The notes: generated by a model from the sequence alone, not told the origin. A stretch of 64,000 nucleotides of DNA from Haloprofundus halobius (GCF_020097835.1 NZ_CP083666.1:2542001-2606000); one strand, 5' to 3'. Positions 1 through 8,524 are shown, counted from the stretch's first letter. A program made the numbers and translations.

Positions 1-45
1 GAACAGGGCCTCGAAGTCGTCGAACGGGTTGGAACGTCGCATCAT
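1..45 (-). CDS. Hsp20/alpha-crystallin family protein, N-terminus only (cut by window edge)
   Basis: Only the first 15 codons are inside the window. They read MMRRSNPFDDFEALF, with the second ATG at 42 as an alternative start. This resembles the start of haloarchaeal Hsp20 chaperones and parallels the start of the neighbouring complete Hsp20 (MPDRNNPFNEIERLFDQ). It therefore appears to be a second Hsp20 paralogue on the same strand, downstream of the complete one. The alpha-crystallin domain itself lies outside the window, so the assignment rests on N-terminal similarity alone. Confidence 0.55.
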   Translation of the reverse strand, partial: MMRRSNPFDDFEALF

Positions 46-181
46 CTCAAATTCACCGAGACGCTGTAAGGCGTCGTTCGAATATAAAGATTACTGGAAC
101 GGAGATAGCAGTTCACACGGTAGAGATCTCTCAAACCCTCATTTCTGCTTTTTCCGAGAAATAACGTTCGAACGAATGGCG

Positions 182-601
182 TCACTCGATGTCGATACGG
201 TGGCCTTCCTCGTCGTCGCGGCGGTCCCGCTTCGGCAGCCGAACCGTGAGGACGCCGTGTCTGTACGCGGCGTCGGAGGCCTCCTCCTCGACCGGTTCGG
301 GGAGGTGGACGGTCCGAGAGACGCTCCGGTGGCTCCGCTCGCGACGGAGATACGCATCGTCGCGTTCCTCGGCGGTGTCGCTGTGTTCGGCGCGAATCGT
401 CAGTTGGCGGTCCCGCACCGCGAGGTCGATATCCTCGGTCTCGTACCCCGGTAGATCGGCGGTGACGACGAACTCGTCGTCGCGCTCTTCGAGGTCGACG
501 GAGATGTCTCTGAGCTTCGACATCCCCGACGACTCGAAGTTCCGACTGAGTTGGTCGAACAGGCGCTCGATCTCGTTGAACGGGTTGTTGCGGTCCGGCA
601 T
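182..601 (-). CDS. Hsp20/alpha-crystallin family small heat-shock protein
   Basis: A 139-residue ATP-independent holdase chaperone that would bind unfolding proteins in the cytoplasm. The N-terminal arm (MPDRNNPFNEIERLFDQ) is followed by an alpha-crystallin domain at roughly residues 38-125 (DLPGYETEDIDL, then YRHGVLTVRLPKRD) and a short tail ending HRIDIE, whose I-x-I element is the usual oligomer contact. Length is typical for the family. The ATG at 601 is chosen because it begins the recognisable N-terminal arm; the frame stays open upstream without family similarity. A second Hsp20 follows about 135 bp downstream on the same strand. Confidence 0.9.
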   Translation of the reverse strand: MPDRNNPFNEIERLFDQLSRNFESSGMSKLRDISVDLEERDDEFVVTADLPGYETEDIDLAVRDRQLTIRAEHSDTAEERDDAYLRRERSHRSVSRTVHLPEPVEEEASDAAYRHGVLTVRLPKRDRRDDEEGHRIDIE

Positions 602-695
602 GACACGAGAGAGTGCGACCGCCGACAGTAAGAATATTGTCCGCGCGACGGAGCGCAGGCCATCGCTGCGAGGGGTCAGTATCGGACGTGGTGCG

Positions 696-1502
696 TCAGT
701 ACAGGACGTGGCGCGTGTCGTACGACCCGAGACGACGGACCCACCCCTTCTTCGCAATCTCCTCGACGTCGGCGACCGCTTCCTTCGCGCGCTCCTCGTA
801 CAGTCCGGCCTCGAAGTCGATGTGGAACAGGTAGTCGCCCAAGCGATTGCCGCTCGGCCGCGACTCGATGCGCGAGAGGTTGATGTCTCGCTCGGCGAAC
901 GCTTCGAGCAGTTCGAGCAGCAGTCCGGGGTAGTTGGCGTTCGGATAGACGACGAGCGACGTCTTGCCACCGGCCTCCGAGCGCTCCTCGGCGGGCGCGA
1001 CGACCAGAAAGCGCGTCGCGTTCGAGGAACGGTCCTGAATGTCCTCGGCGAGCACGCGGAGGTCCGCCCCGGCCGTCTCGGGGTGGGCGATACCGGCGAC
1101 GCGGGGGTCCTCGCGGGCGCGCTCGACGCCGCGGGCGGTGCTCGCGACCGCCTCCAGCGACACGTCCGGATAGTTCGCTTCGAGGTAGCCGCGGCACTGC
1201 GCGAGCGCCTGCGAGTGGCTGGCGACCACGTCGAAGGAATCGCCCTGCGCGACGAGCGCGTGACGGATCGGCGTGATGAGTTCGCCGACGACGCTCACCT
1301 CGCGCTCGGCGAGCGCGTCGAGGCTCTCGGTGACGCTACCTTCGATGCTGTTCTCGATGGGGACGACGCCGCGGCGGAACTCGCCGTCGGCGACGGCGTC
1401 GACGATGCTCGCGACCGACTCGCGGAACTCCACGTCGTCGGCGACGGCGCTGGCGGCGCGGTGCGAGTACGTCCCCGCGGGTCCGAGGGTGACTGCCTGC
1501 AT
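696..1502 (-). CDS. pheA: prephenate dehydratase
   Basis: A 268-residue enzyme of phenylalanine biosynthesis converting prephenate to phenylpyruvate. It opens MQAVTLGPAGTYSHRAA, the standard substrate-site start of monofunctional prephenate dehydratases. The central part contains VVPIENSIEGSVTESLD, and the C-terminal ACT regulatory domain (about residues 185-255) shows NANYPGLLLELLEAFAERDI and ESRPS, which in relatives mediate feedback by phenylalanine. The ATG at 1502 is preferred over an in-frame ATG at 1568 because the conserved region starts exactly there. The gene is monocistronic as far as can be seen; a 440-bp non-coding stretch lies upstream. Confidence 0.95.
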   Translation of the reverse strand: MQAVTLGPAGTYSHRAASAVADDVEFRESVASIVDAVADGEFRRGVVPIENSIEGSVTESLDALAEREVSVVGELITPIRHALVAQGDSFDVVASHSQALAQCRGYLEANYPDVSLEAVASTARGVERAREDPRVAGIAHPETAGADLRVLAEDIQDRSSNATRFLVVAPAEERSEAGGKTSLVVYPNANYPGLLLELLEAFAERDINLSRIESRPSGNRLGDYLFHIDFEAGLYEERAKEAVADVEEIAKKGWVRRLGSYDTRHVLY

Positions 1503-1939
1503 TGCCGCGTTGTTGTCGGGAACGGGGGAAAAACGCGTCGGGTGTGACAGATGTGGCGACGAGACCAATCGATACTCGCCTCGACGCCGGGTAAACTACC
1601 GGCGTGGGTGGGATTGAAAGGGGCCGTGCGCTCGACGAACCCCAACGAAGTAAGACCGCAGGACGGAGTTCCCGGGAGCGCAGCGAACGGGAGCACGGAA
1701 GAGCTTCGCTCTTCCGGAGCCCGAGGACCGTGGTTCGAGAGAGCTTCGCTCTCTCGTTACTGAGCGAATCGGAGATTCGCGAGGTCTGCGAACGCTCCGG
1801 GTTCGCCCGATCACGAAAGAGCGCGAAGCGCTCTTTCGAACGACAGCGAGTCGCGGGAGTCGAGCGTGCGAAGGTTTTCGAGGCGTTCGCGACTGGTTCG
1901 CTAGAAGTAGAGCCGCTGGCTAGGTAACCTGGAGAAAAA
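1503..1939. other. non-coding spacer with palindrome cluster
   Basis: Gap of 437 bp between hisH (leftward, ending at 1940) and the start of pheA. No convincing gene is seen. Its right half is packed with perfect inverted repeats with three-base loops, listed separately. The pheA promoter should lie in about 1503-1560, but I see no clear TATA element. Confidence 0.7.
1696..1838. repeat. cluster of perfect triloop palindromes
   Basis: Four perfect hairpins follow one another. They are cggaagagc-ttc-gctcttccg (1696-1716), cgagagagc-ttc-gctctctcg (1736-1756), gcgaatc-gga-gattcgc (1764-1780), and an 11-bp stem with loop gaa (1814-1838, stem cgaaagagcgc). The loops are only three bases, and three of the four share the core GCTTCGC/GCGAAGC. 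They are too evenly spaced and perfect for chance. They lie between genes and would form stems on either strand. Confidence 0.8.
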
Positions 1940-2605
1940 TCACCGACTAGCGCAGAACTCGACGAAATTACGAAGAATCCGCAGCCCCGTCTCGCCGCTC
2001 TTCTCGGGGTGAAACTGCGTGCCGAAGACGTTGCCCGCTTCGTTGGCGACGACGGCCGGGAACTCCACGCCGTAGTCGGTGGTGGCGACGACGGCGTCGT
2101 CGTCCTCGGGAACGGCGTAGTAGGAGTGGACGAAGTAGGCGTGTTCGCCGTCGACTCCCTCGACGAGCGGGTGGTCACGCTCAACGGAGAGTTCGTTCCA
2201 GCCCATGTGCGGCACTTTCTGGCCCTGCGAGAAGCGGACGTTCGTCCCGGGAACGAAGCCGAGGCCCTCCACGTCGCCTTCGCCCGCGTGTTCGGCCTCC
2301 TCGCTCGTCGTCAGAAGCATCTGCATGCCGAGACAGATGCCGAAGATGGGTTGGCCGCGTTCGTTGGCCGCTTCGAGCGCTTGCCTGTATGGGTCTGCGT
2401 TCTCCATCCCCTCGCGGAACGCACCTACGCCGGGGAGGACGATGCCGTCGGCGTCGGCGAACGTCTCCGGGTCGTCGGAGACGGTCACGTTCGCGCCCGC
2501 GCGTTCGAGGCCGCGGACCGCGCTTCGGAGGTTGCCGACGCCGTAGTCGACCACGACGACGGCGGCCAGCGTCTCCTCGGGCGGAGTCGGAGATGTCGTA
2601 CTCAT
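1940..2605 (-). CDS. hisH: imidazole glycerol phosphate synthase, glutaminase subunit
   Basis: A 221-residue class-I glutamine amidotransferase that supplies ammonia to HisF in histidine biosynthesis. The nucleophile elbow GICLGMQM places the catalytic cysteine at residue 91, and FHPEKSG supplies the His and Glu of the triad near residues 199 and 201. The start DYGVGNLRSA and LPGVGAFREGM are typical of HisH. The ATG at 2605 is used; upstream in-frame sequence to 2683 is not conserved-looking. HisF is not in the window; hisE lies separately near 10 kb. Confidence 0.95.
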   Translation of the reverse strand: MSTTSPTPPEETLAAVVVVDYGVGNLRSAVRGLERAGANVTVSDDPETFADADGIVLPGVGAFREGMENADPYRQALEAANERGQPIFGICLGMQMLLTTSEEAEHAGEGDVEGLGFVPGTNVRFSQGQKVPHMGWNELSVERDHPLVEGVDGEHAYFVHSYYAVPEDDDAVVATTDYGVEFPAVVANEAGNVFGTQFHPEKSGETGLRILRNFVEFCASR

Positions 2606-2708
2606 GCTCGAAGGTAGGCGGGTCAGCGTCCAAGTGTGTTTCCGTCCGGGCGAACGTGGCCGAATCGGCCCGCGGTGCAACAAGAGAGAACAGCGGAAGC
2701 CAGAACGG

Positions 2709-3740
2709 CTACTTCGTCAACGACTCGGCCATCCGACGCGGGAAGCCCAGAAGCAGCGTGAGGAAGCCGTCGGGGGTCTCGTCGGCGCGGAGCCGCGAGC
2801 GAACCCGCTGGCTGAACATCTCGACGCTGATGATGAGCACGATGATGACGAGGATGGTCGCCATCATGTTCGTGAAGTCCAGCAGTCCCTGCTGGACCGA
2901 CAGCACCCGACCGAGCCCGCCACCGCCGATGATGCCGAGCGTGACGGCGATGCGGACGTTGATCTCGAAGATGTACAGCGTCCACGCGATAAAGGGCGTC
3001 GTCACCTGACTCAGCATCCCGAAGGTGATGGTCTGCGGGCCGTTCGCGCCCGTCGTGCGCATCGCCTCGATGGGGCCGTCCTCGACCTCTTCGAGTTCGT
3101 CGGTGTAGAGACGACCGAGGTTACCGATGGTGTCGGTGGCGATGGCGAGCGTCGCCGTCGCCGGACCGAGGCCGCCGAGGGGAACGTAGATGAGCGCCCA
3201 CACCAGCGCCGGGATAGCGCGAATCGACGACATGATCCCGCGGAACACGAAGTTCAGCGGGAACGGGAGCACGCGCTCGGAGCCGAGGATGCCGAACAGG
3301 AGCGCGAGCGGGAAGCCGATGAGCGTGCCCGCAAAGCCCATCGCGAGCGTGATGCCGGCCTCGCCGAACATGGCGAGCGGACCGCCGGTCGAGGGGTCGG
3401 TGAGGCTCGCGTCGGGGTCGAAGATGAGGTTGCGTTCCTCGATGAACGCCCAGTACTGGCCGAATCCGCTTGGGTCGACGAAGGGGAACGCCGAGAAGTC
3501 GAGGAACGGGAAGTAGTCGGTGAGCGCGTTGAGGAAGTTCGGGAAGTAGCGCCCCAGCTCCGCCTGGAACAGTTCGACGGCGTACAGCGCGTTGTAGAAG
3601 AAGAACAGGACGACGCCGACGCCGACGGCGATGAGCAACCACCGGATGCGGCGACTTCGTCGAATCTCGTCGAACTGTTCTTCGATACGCGGGTCTCTCT
3701 CCGTGTTCGTCTTCGTCTCGGAACTCGTGTCGGTGCTCAT
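2709..3740 (-). CDS. phnE: phosphonate/phosphite-type ABC transporter permease PhnE
   Basis: A 343-residue integral membrane permease of an importer for phosphonates or a related phosphorus oxyanion. It has one membrane helix at about 34-55 after a charged N-terminus, then a block of helices from about residue 130 onward. The inner-membrane permease loop reads EAMRTTGANGPQTITFGMLSQ (about 228-248), the region that docks on the ATPase. It overlaps the ATPase gene by 4 bp at its start, so the two are translationally coupled. It is the last gene of a three-gene phnD-phnC-phnE unit. Confidence 0.93.
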   Translation of the reverse strand: MSTDTSSETKTNTERDPRIEEQFDEIRRSRRIRWLLIAVGVGVVLFFFYNALYAVELFQAELGRYFPNFLNALTDYFPFLDFSAFPFVDPSGFGQYWAFIEERNLIFDPDASLTDPSTGGPLAMFGEAGITLAMGFAGTLIGFPLALLFGILGSERVLPFPLNFVFRGIMSSIRAIPALVWALIYVPLGGLGPATATLAIATDTIGNLGRLYTDELEEVEDGPIEAMRTTGANGPQTITFGMLSQVTTPFIAWTLYIFEINVRIAVTLGIIGGGGLGRVLSVQQGLLDFTNMMATILVIIVLIISVEMFSQRVRSRLRADETPDGFLTLLLGFPRRMAESLTK

Positions 3741-4528
3741 TCCGACACCACCTGTTCGTCGGCGTCTCCGTCGCTGTCGGCTTCGAACATCCCTTCGGTG
3801 TCGATGTCGCCGTAGATGCGGTCGATGACGTCCATCGTGAACTCGTCGCGATAGCCGTCGAAGACGAGTTCGCCGTCGCGGAGTCCGATGAACCGCTCGC
3901 CGAACTTCCGGGCGAGGTTCACCTGATGGAGGCTGATGACGGTCGTCAGACCGCGTTCCGCGGCGGCCTGACGCAGATACCGCATCACCTGCTGGGAGCT
4001 ACCGGGGTCGAGACTGGCGACCGGCTCGTCCGCGAGCAGGATGTTCGGCTGCTGGACGAGCGCGCGGGCGATACCGACGCGCTGTTGCTGGCCGCCACTC
4101 ATCTGTCGCGCCCGCTTCTGGGATTCGCCGAGCAGTCCGACGGTGTCGAGCGCCTCCAGCGCGCGGTGTTTCTCCTCGTCGCTCTGCAGTTGGAAGACGC
4201 TCCGGAGGAAGTCAGTCCGGCTCAGCGAACCGGTGAGCGCGTTCGAGTAGGCGCTCATCTGGCCGATGATGTTGTGCTGTTGGAAGATCATCGCGATGTC
4301 TTTGCGAGGGCTGTCGACCGGCGTCCCGTCGACTCGTATCTCGCCGTCGGTCGGACTGGTGAGTCCGTTCATACACCGAAGTAGCGTCGACTTGCCGGAG
4401 CCGGAGACGCCCAACACGATGACGAACTCCCCGTCCGGAACGGTGAAGCTGACGTCTCGTAAGGCGACCGTGTCGCCGAACTCCTTCGTGACCCCCTCTA
4501 CGGAAATGTTGCTCATTTTGCTGGTCAA
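3737..4528 (-). CDS. phnC: phosphonate-type ABC transporter ATP-binding protein PhnC
   Basis: A 263-residue cytoplasmic ATPase driving the PhnDCE importer. It has Walker A GVSGSGKST, Q-loop region MIFQQHN, ABC signature MSGGQQQR, Walker B ILLADEP and the switch His in ISLHQVN. The length is normal for PhnC. Two starts are possible: ATG at 4528 (MTSKMSNISVEGV) or ATG at 4516 (MSNISVEGV); the latter matches the usual family start. It overlaps phnE by 4 bp and follows phnD by 18 bp. Confidence 0.94.
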   Translation of the reverse strand: MTSKMSNISVEGVTKEFGDTVALRDVSFTVPDGEFVIVLGVSGSGKSTLLRCMNGLTSPTDGEIRVDGTPVDSPRKDIAMIFQQHNIIGQMSAYSNALTGSLSRTDFLRSVFQLQSDEEKHRALEALDTVGLLGESQKRARQMSGGQQQRVGIARALVQQPNILLADEPVASLDPGSSQQVMRYLRQAAAERGLTTVISLHQVNLARKFGERFIGLRDGELVFDGYRDEFTMDVIDRIYGDIDTEGMFEADSDGDADEQVVSE

Positions 4529-4546
4529 AAACAGTCGATAGTCAGT

Positions 4547-5581
4547 CTACGAAAGGTCTTCGAACTCGAGGTCGAGTTCGTCGAGCACCTGTCCGATCGG
4601 TTCGTAGTCGTCGATGCTCCCCTCCTCGACGCCGGTGAACCACAGCGGTTCGCCGTCGTAGTCGTCGCCGTGGCTGAGATCGTCCTCGGTGACGTTCAGA
4701 ATGGCCTCCTCGACGTCCTCGCGGACGGGGTCGTCCCAGTTACTGCGCGAGACGAGCGGCGCGCGCGGCAGCGGGTCGGAGACGGCGAGCAGGCGAAGCT
4801 CGGGGTCCTCGGTGCCGGCGTTCTCGTACTCCGCGGAGATCTCGACGAACTCCTCGGACATCTCGTCGAACTGCGCTTTCGGCACGTGCGGGGCCGCCGA
4901 GAACGCCCCGGTCGTCGCCGCGGCGACGTCGTCGCGGGCGATCATCTGTTCTTTCGCCGTCGTGTGGTCGGAGTAGTCCGCGCTGAAGTCCGCCGCCTCG
5001 CCGTCGGGGGCGTCGCCGATGTCGAGTCCGGCGTCCTGCAGGAGCGTCAGCGGAACGAGCGTCCCGCTCACAGAGAGGAGGTCTCCCATGTAGATCTGCT
5101 CGCCCTGGAGGTCCGAGAGCTGCTCGATGCCGCTGTCGGGCGTCGTCGTGATGACTGAGAAGTACTGCGCCGCGCCGTAGGCGACGCGGATACCGATGAC
5201 GTCGGCGACGTCCTCGCCGGCGATGGCAGCCGAGGGGGAGGTGTCGGCGATCTCGCCCTGGTCGTTGCGGATCGCCTGCAGCGTCGCCGTGTAGCTCTCC
5301 GCGCGCGACGGTTCGATCGTGACCGACGCCTCGGATTCGAGGTACTCGAACATCGGCTGGTACTGCTCGGTGATTTCGACGTCGGCTTCCGCCGGATTCA
5401 GGAGGAACCGGACGGTCGTCTCCGAGTCCGCGTCGCCCGCAGTCGACCCGTTCGACCCCGAGTCGTTGCCGCCGCCGTCGGAGCTACCCTCGGTGCAGCC
5501 CGCGAGACCCGCGATACCGGCCGCGCCAGTCGCTTTCAGAAACGTACGTCGATTCGATGCCCAGCCGAACTTGTCGGACAT
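4547..5581 (-). CDS. phnD: phosphonate-type ABC transporter substrate-binding lipoprotein PhnD
   Basis: A 344-residue extracellular binding protein. The N-terminus has a twin-arginine signal (RRTFLKATGAAGIAG, Arg 11-12) ending in the lipobox LAGC with Cys29, so it should be folded before Tat export and anchored by lipid, as is common in haloarchaea. A Gly/Ser/Asp-rich linker follows, then a PhnD-type domain (SRAESYTATLQAIRN, with a conserved YxAxxxA-like stretch). It is first in the phnDCE unit and has a good promoter and Shine-Dalgarno-like site upstream. The ligand (phosphonate, phosphite or phosphate) cannot be told from sequence. Confidence 0.93.
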   Translation of the reverse strand: MSDKFGWASNRRTFLKATGAAGIAGLAGCTEGSSDGGGNDSGSNGSTAGDADSETTVRFLLNPAEADVEITEQYQPMFEYLESEASVTIEPSRAESYTATLQAIRNDQGEIADTSPSAAIAGEDVADVIGIRVAYGAAQYFSVITTTPDSGIEQLSDLQGEQIYMGDLLSVSGTLVPLTLLQDAGLDIGDAPDGEAADFSADYSDHTTAKEQMIARDDVAAATTGAFSAAPHVPKAQFDEMSEEFVEISAEYENAGTEDPELRLLAVSDPLPRAPLVSRSNWDDPVREDVEEAILNVTEDDLSHGDDYDGEPLWFTGVEEGSIDDYEPIGQVLDELDLEFEDLS

Positions 5582-5587
5582 GGATAA

Positions 5588-5635
5588 CTCCTTCGACTAT
5601 CTACATTTAGAAGTTTCTATGTCGCCTATATATTA
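5588..5635 (-). promoter_or_regulatory. phnDCE promoter and ribosome-binding site
   Basis: On the minus strand the sequence TAATATATAG (5626-5635) is a strong archaeal TATA element in an otherwise GC-rich genome. A start of transcription about 25 bp downstream would give a leader of roughly 20 nt, and AAGGAG (5588-5593) lies six bases before the phnD ATG. Both elements fit a leadered mRNA for phnDCE. This is read by eye and not mapped. Confidence 0.6.
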
Positions 5636-5732
5636 GTGAGTTTGAAATCCCAATTAGATTATGTTTCTGGGACAGCCACAGCCGCGTGAACGACCACGGC
5701 TCGGGTGACCCGTAGAACGCTCGCTGTTTTCT

Positions 5733-6329
5733 TTAGAAGTCACCGAAGTTCGACTGACCGCTCCCGCTGTCACCGACGCCCGCGACGTCGGCGGCGCTGG
5801 CGATGACCTCCGCGAACGTCTCCTCCTGGCTCCGGTCGTAGAGCGTTGCCGCCGGATGCAGCGAGATGAGCACCCGGAACGACCGCTCGCCGATTCGAAC
5901 GTCCTCGACGGTTCCGGCCTCCTTCGTGACGGCGACCGAGCGGTTCAAGAGGTGTTGCGAGGGTACTTTCCCGAGCGTGACGACGAGTTCGGGGTCGACG
6001 CGCTCCAGTTCGGTCTCCAGATACCCACGGCAGTTCGCGAGTTCCTCCTTCGTGGGGTCGCGGTTCTCCGCCGGGCGACACCGGATGCAGTTCGTAATCC
6101 GAACGTCCGCGCGCGCGAGACCCACGTCGCGGAGGGCGCTGTCGAGCACACTCCCCGACCGTCCGACGAACGGCTCACCCTCCGAATCCTCGTTCGCGCC
6201 GGGTGCCTCACCGAGAAACACGAGGTCGGCGTCGTCCGGACCGGTGCCGTTGACGATCTGACTCCGAGATTCGACCAGCGCCGGGCAGCGCGTGCAGCCG
6301 CGGACACAGAGCCCGTCCATCTCGTCCAT
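5733..6329 (-). CDS. uracil-DNA glycosylase, family 4
   Basis: A 198-residue base-excision repair enzyme that removes uracil from DNA. Family-4 marks are the N-terminal cysteine cluster (CVRGCTRC, residues 8-15), two later cysteines (NCIRC and ANCRG) that in relatives ligate a 4Fe-4S cluster, the active-site stretch FLGEAPGANEDSEGEPF and the downstream SLHPAA motif. The ATG at 6329 gives the normal start. It precedes phnD on the same strand but the 150-bp gap contains an independent phn promoter, so they are probably separate units. Confidence 0.93.
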   Translation of the reverse strand: MDEMDGLCVRGCTRCPALVESRSQIVNGTGPDDADLVFLGEAPGANEDSEGEPFVGRSGSVLDSALRDVGLARADVRITNCIRCRPAENRDPTKEELANCRGYLETELERVDPELVVTLGKVPSQHLLNRSVAVTKEAGTVEDVRIGERSFRVLISLHPAATLYDRSQEETFAEVIASAADVAGVGDSGSGQSNFGDF

Positions 6330-6353
6330 ACGGTACCCCCGGACGGCAGCGTC

Positions 6354-6962
6354 TTAACTATCGGTCGTTTCGTCGGTCACTCCGTCGCCTGCGTCACCAG
6401 TCACCGAGCGACCGGCGGCCCACCGACACGCCCCGCGAGCGGCGAGGCGCGCGACCCGAACCGGTTCGGGTCGCCCGCCGTCGAGGGTGAGTGCGCGGAC
6501 GATCGCCGCGGCCTCGTCGTCGTCGCAGCCGACGGCTCTGACGAACAGCGTCTCGTCGCTGACGACGATCCGGCGGCGCGGCGGCTGTGCGCGGTAGATT
6601 CGTCGACGCTCCGCGAGTTCCTCACCCGAAAAATGAGCGCAAAGAGCGTCGTCCAGTCCGGGACTCCGCTCGAACGAGACCGACAGCACCGGACGGTCGA
6701 CGGCGGCGTGGACCGTCCGGAGGTCGACCAGGTTGAACCACGCTGGCGCGATGCCCGCGACGACGAGGGCGCGGACGTCCTCGCGGCCGAGCGAGTCGTA
6801 AAGCGACGTGACGGCGACCGTCGCGTCCGTTCCGCCGACGGTACAGGTCTCGAACGCGACTCCGTCGACGACGCCGTCGGCGCGGACGACGACGCCACCG
6901 AGAACGCTCTCGTCGTCGCTGTCGGAGAACGCGAGTCCGAGCGCTCGCGCCCCGGACTTCAC
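6354..6962 (-). CDS. DUF99 family protein
   Basis: A 202-residue protein of the archaeal DUF99 family. The conserved start VKSGARALGLAFSDS is followed by LGGVVVRADGVVDGV and the core CTVGGTDATVAV. DUF99 proteins have been linked structurally to endonuclease-V-like folds, but no function is established. A GTG start at 6962 is chosen because it matches the family start and forms a GTGA overlap with the stop of the upstream small gene. The frame continues upstream to 7139, but that part is the antisense-like shadow of the neighbour. Downstream lies the uracil-DNA glycosylase after 24 bp. Confidence 0.85.
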   Translation of the reverse strand: MKSGARALGLAFSDSDDESVLGGVVVRADGVVDGVAFETCTVGGTDATVAVTSLYDSLGREDVRALVVAGIAPAWFNLVDLRTVHAAVDRPVLSVSFERSPGLDDALCAHFSGEELAERRRIYRAQPPRRRIVVSDETLFVRAVGCDDDEAAAIVRALTLDGGRPEPVRVARLAARGACRWAAGRSVTGDAGDGVTDETTDS

Positions 6963-7135
6963 TCGCTCTTGATGTCTTTCAGCGTGCTCAGAAGTTCCTC
7001 GTTCGACGCACCGATTTCGAACTCCACGCTCCCCTTGTGGTTGTTTTCGCTGGTCGCAACGCCGTCCTCTTCGTCGAAGTCGGTGCTGTACTCCTGGTTC
7101 TCCTGTTCGGATTCGTCGTAGCTCCCAAAGCCCAT
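6959..7135 (-). CDS. small acidic haloarchaeal protein (DUF5786-like)
   Basis: A 58-residue acidic protein beginning MGFGSYDESEQENQEY and ending NEELLSTLKDIKSE. This pattern matches a small family conserved in haloarchaea that I recall as DUF5786; no function is known. The ATG at 7135 matches the family start, so the longer frame to 7201 is rejected. Its stop overlaps the GTG of the DUF99 gene, implying a two-gene transcription unit. No cysteines or membrane segment are present in the chosen protein. Confidence 0.8.
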   Translation of the reverse strand: MGFGSYDESEQENQEYSTDFDEEDGVATSENNHKGSVEFEIGASNEELLSTLKDIKSE

Positions 7136-7245
7136 GCACGTAAACGTTGCCGATTCACACGGAAAAAACTCTCGGAACCCTTGAGACACAATGACAATCA
7201 CGCCGCATCCACCGCTGTTTTCACCGTCCGAACCGAGGTGCCCGT

Positions 7246-7881
7246 ATGGAACCGATATGCGTCACCGCAGACGCCGAGGAGTTCACCTGTAACGCGTATC
7301 TCGTCCTCGGCGAGCACCCGACGCTCGTCGACGTGGGGACGATGCCGGGCGTCGTCGACGCGATTCGCGAACACACCGACGAACTCGAGGCCGTCGTGCT
7401 CACCCACCAGCACACCGACCACATCGGCGAACTCGACGCCGTCCTCGACGCGTTCGACGCCGACCTCTACGCCCACGGTGACCATCCGCGGCGGACACAC
7501 GCGTTCGAACCCGACGAGACGGTCCCCATCGGCGACGAGATGGCGGAAGTCGTCTACACGCCGGGCCACGCCGCCGACCACGTCTCGTTCGTCACCGACA
7601 CGAAACTGTACAGCGGCGACGTCGTCGTCTACAACGACGGCGCGTTCGACGACGGCAGTTTCGGCCGCACCGACATGGCCGGGCAGTCCCGCGAGCGACT
7701 CATCGAGAGCCTCCACGACCTCTTAGAGCATCTCCCCGACACCGTGACGGGGATGTACGCCGGTCACGGCGACGTGTTCGAGGCCGAGGAGGGCGAAGAA
7801 GACGGCGACAGCGTCCGCGATGTCGTCGAGCGCGCGCTCGAACGGGCCGAGCGACGCGAACCGAAGTACCCTGAGCAGTAA
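7246..7881 (+). CDS. MBL-fold metallo-hydrolase
   Basis: A 211-residue metallo-beta-lactamase-fold hydrolase. The metal-binding signature THQHTDH gives His54, His56, Asp58 and His59; the later ligands are in TPGHAADH (His) and YSGDVVVYN (Asp), with a C-terminal AGHGD His. The order matches glyoxalase-II-like members, but the substrate cannot be assigned. The ATG at 7246 is followed directly by a typical beta-strand start. It is divergent from the DUF5786-like gene, with a 110-bp space between them that must hold both promoters. Confidence 0.88.
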   Translation: MEPICVTADAEEFTCNAYLVLGEHPTLVDVGTMPGVVDAIREHTDELEAVVLTHQHTDHIGELDAVLDAFDADLYAHGDHPRRTHAFEPDETVPIGDEMAEVVYTPGHAADHVSFVTDTKLYSGDVVVYNDGAFDDGSFGRTDMAGQSRERLIESLHDLLEHLPDTVTGMYAGHGDVFEAEEGEEDGDSVRDVVERALERAERREPKYPEQ

Positions 7882-8004
7882 CGCGGCCCAGGCGAGCGAG
7901 ACAGCGCGAGAGAACGAGGCGACGAGGTCGGAGACCCCGAGGCGCGCGGACGGTCGAAACGACGGTGCAGGGAGTTATCCCGTCAGCGAACCATATATAC
8001 CGGT

Positions 8005-8370
8005 ATGGCTGCGACGACCGCTCGCCGCGTCGATACGGCGACGCTGAACAGATTGCACTACGTCGGTATTGTACTGGCCGCGGTTACGGGCGGCATCCAC
8101 CTCGTCCTCGGGGTTGCGAACCTCACGAGTACGCTCGGCGTCCTGTTCGTGCTCGCCGGCGTCGGCTACGTCGGCGGCGTCGCACTCCTGATTCGCGGCG
8201 TCCGACGCCGACCGCTGTATCTCGCCGGCATCGGCTTCGCGGTCGTGCAAATCGTCGCCTACGTCGCGCTCAACGCCGGAAACCTGTTCAGTCCGGTCGC
8301 CGTCGTCGACAAGGCGGCGCAGTTGGCACTCGTCGGCGTACTCGTTCTCTTGTACAGAAGAGAGACCTGA
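8005..8370 (+). CDS. small four-helix membrane protein, haloarchaeal
   Basis: A 121-residue hydrophobic protein with about four membrane helices (roughly residues 20-40, 42-64, 70-90, 98-116) separated by short loops such as IRGVRRRP. It resembles a small conserved haloarchaeal membrane family without known function (I recall the label DUF7475, unverified). An AT-rich stretch (catatatacc) ends only a few bases before the ATG at 8005, too close to be the TATA of a leaderless start, so either the promoter is elsewhere or the start is further in. Confidence 0.7.
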   Translation: MAATTARRVDTATLNRLHYVGIVLAAVTGGIHLVLGVANLTSTLGVLFVLAGVGYVGGVALLIRGVRRRPLYLAGIGFAVVQIVAYVALNAGNLFSPVAVVDKAAQLALVGVLVLLYRRET

Positions 8371-8374
8371 GAAC

Positions 8375-8524
8375 TCAGGCGTTGCGCGGTTCCTTCGACT
8401 TCGGGCGAAGGTGCTTGTAGCCGCACTTGCGGCAGAAGTCGCTGCGCTTCGGATTGCGGGCGTTGCATCGCATACAGATCTGTTTTTCCAGCGTCCGATT
8501 GACGGCGTGCTCGAAGCTAGGCAT
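8375..8524 (-). CDS. rpl40e: 50S ribosomal protein L40e
   Basis: A 49-residue zinc-ribbon ribosomal protein. It starts [20 protein letters not shown] and has the two CxxC pairs (ICMRCNARN and [10 protein letters not shown]) and the basic tail [11 protein letters not shown] that define archaeal L40e. The ATG at 8524 matches the family; the longer open frame is spurious. It is convergent with the membrane-protein gene, the two stop codons being 4 bp apart, so one or both transcripts must terminate inside the opposite gene. Confidence 0.95.
   Translation of the reverse strand: MPSFEHAVNRTLEKQICMRCNARNPKRSDFCRKCGYKHLRPKSKEPRNA

Noticed and set aside
189-1547. Long plus-strand open frame of 452 codons opposite hsp20 and pheA
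   Set aside because: It is the antisense shadow of two well-recognised genes; its translation is Arg/Val-rich with no domain. High GC makes such frames common.
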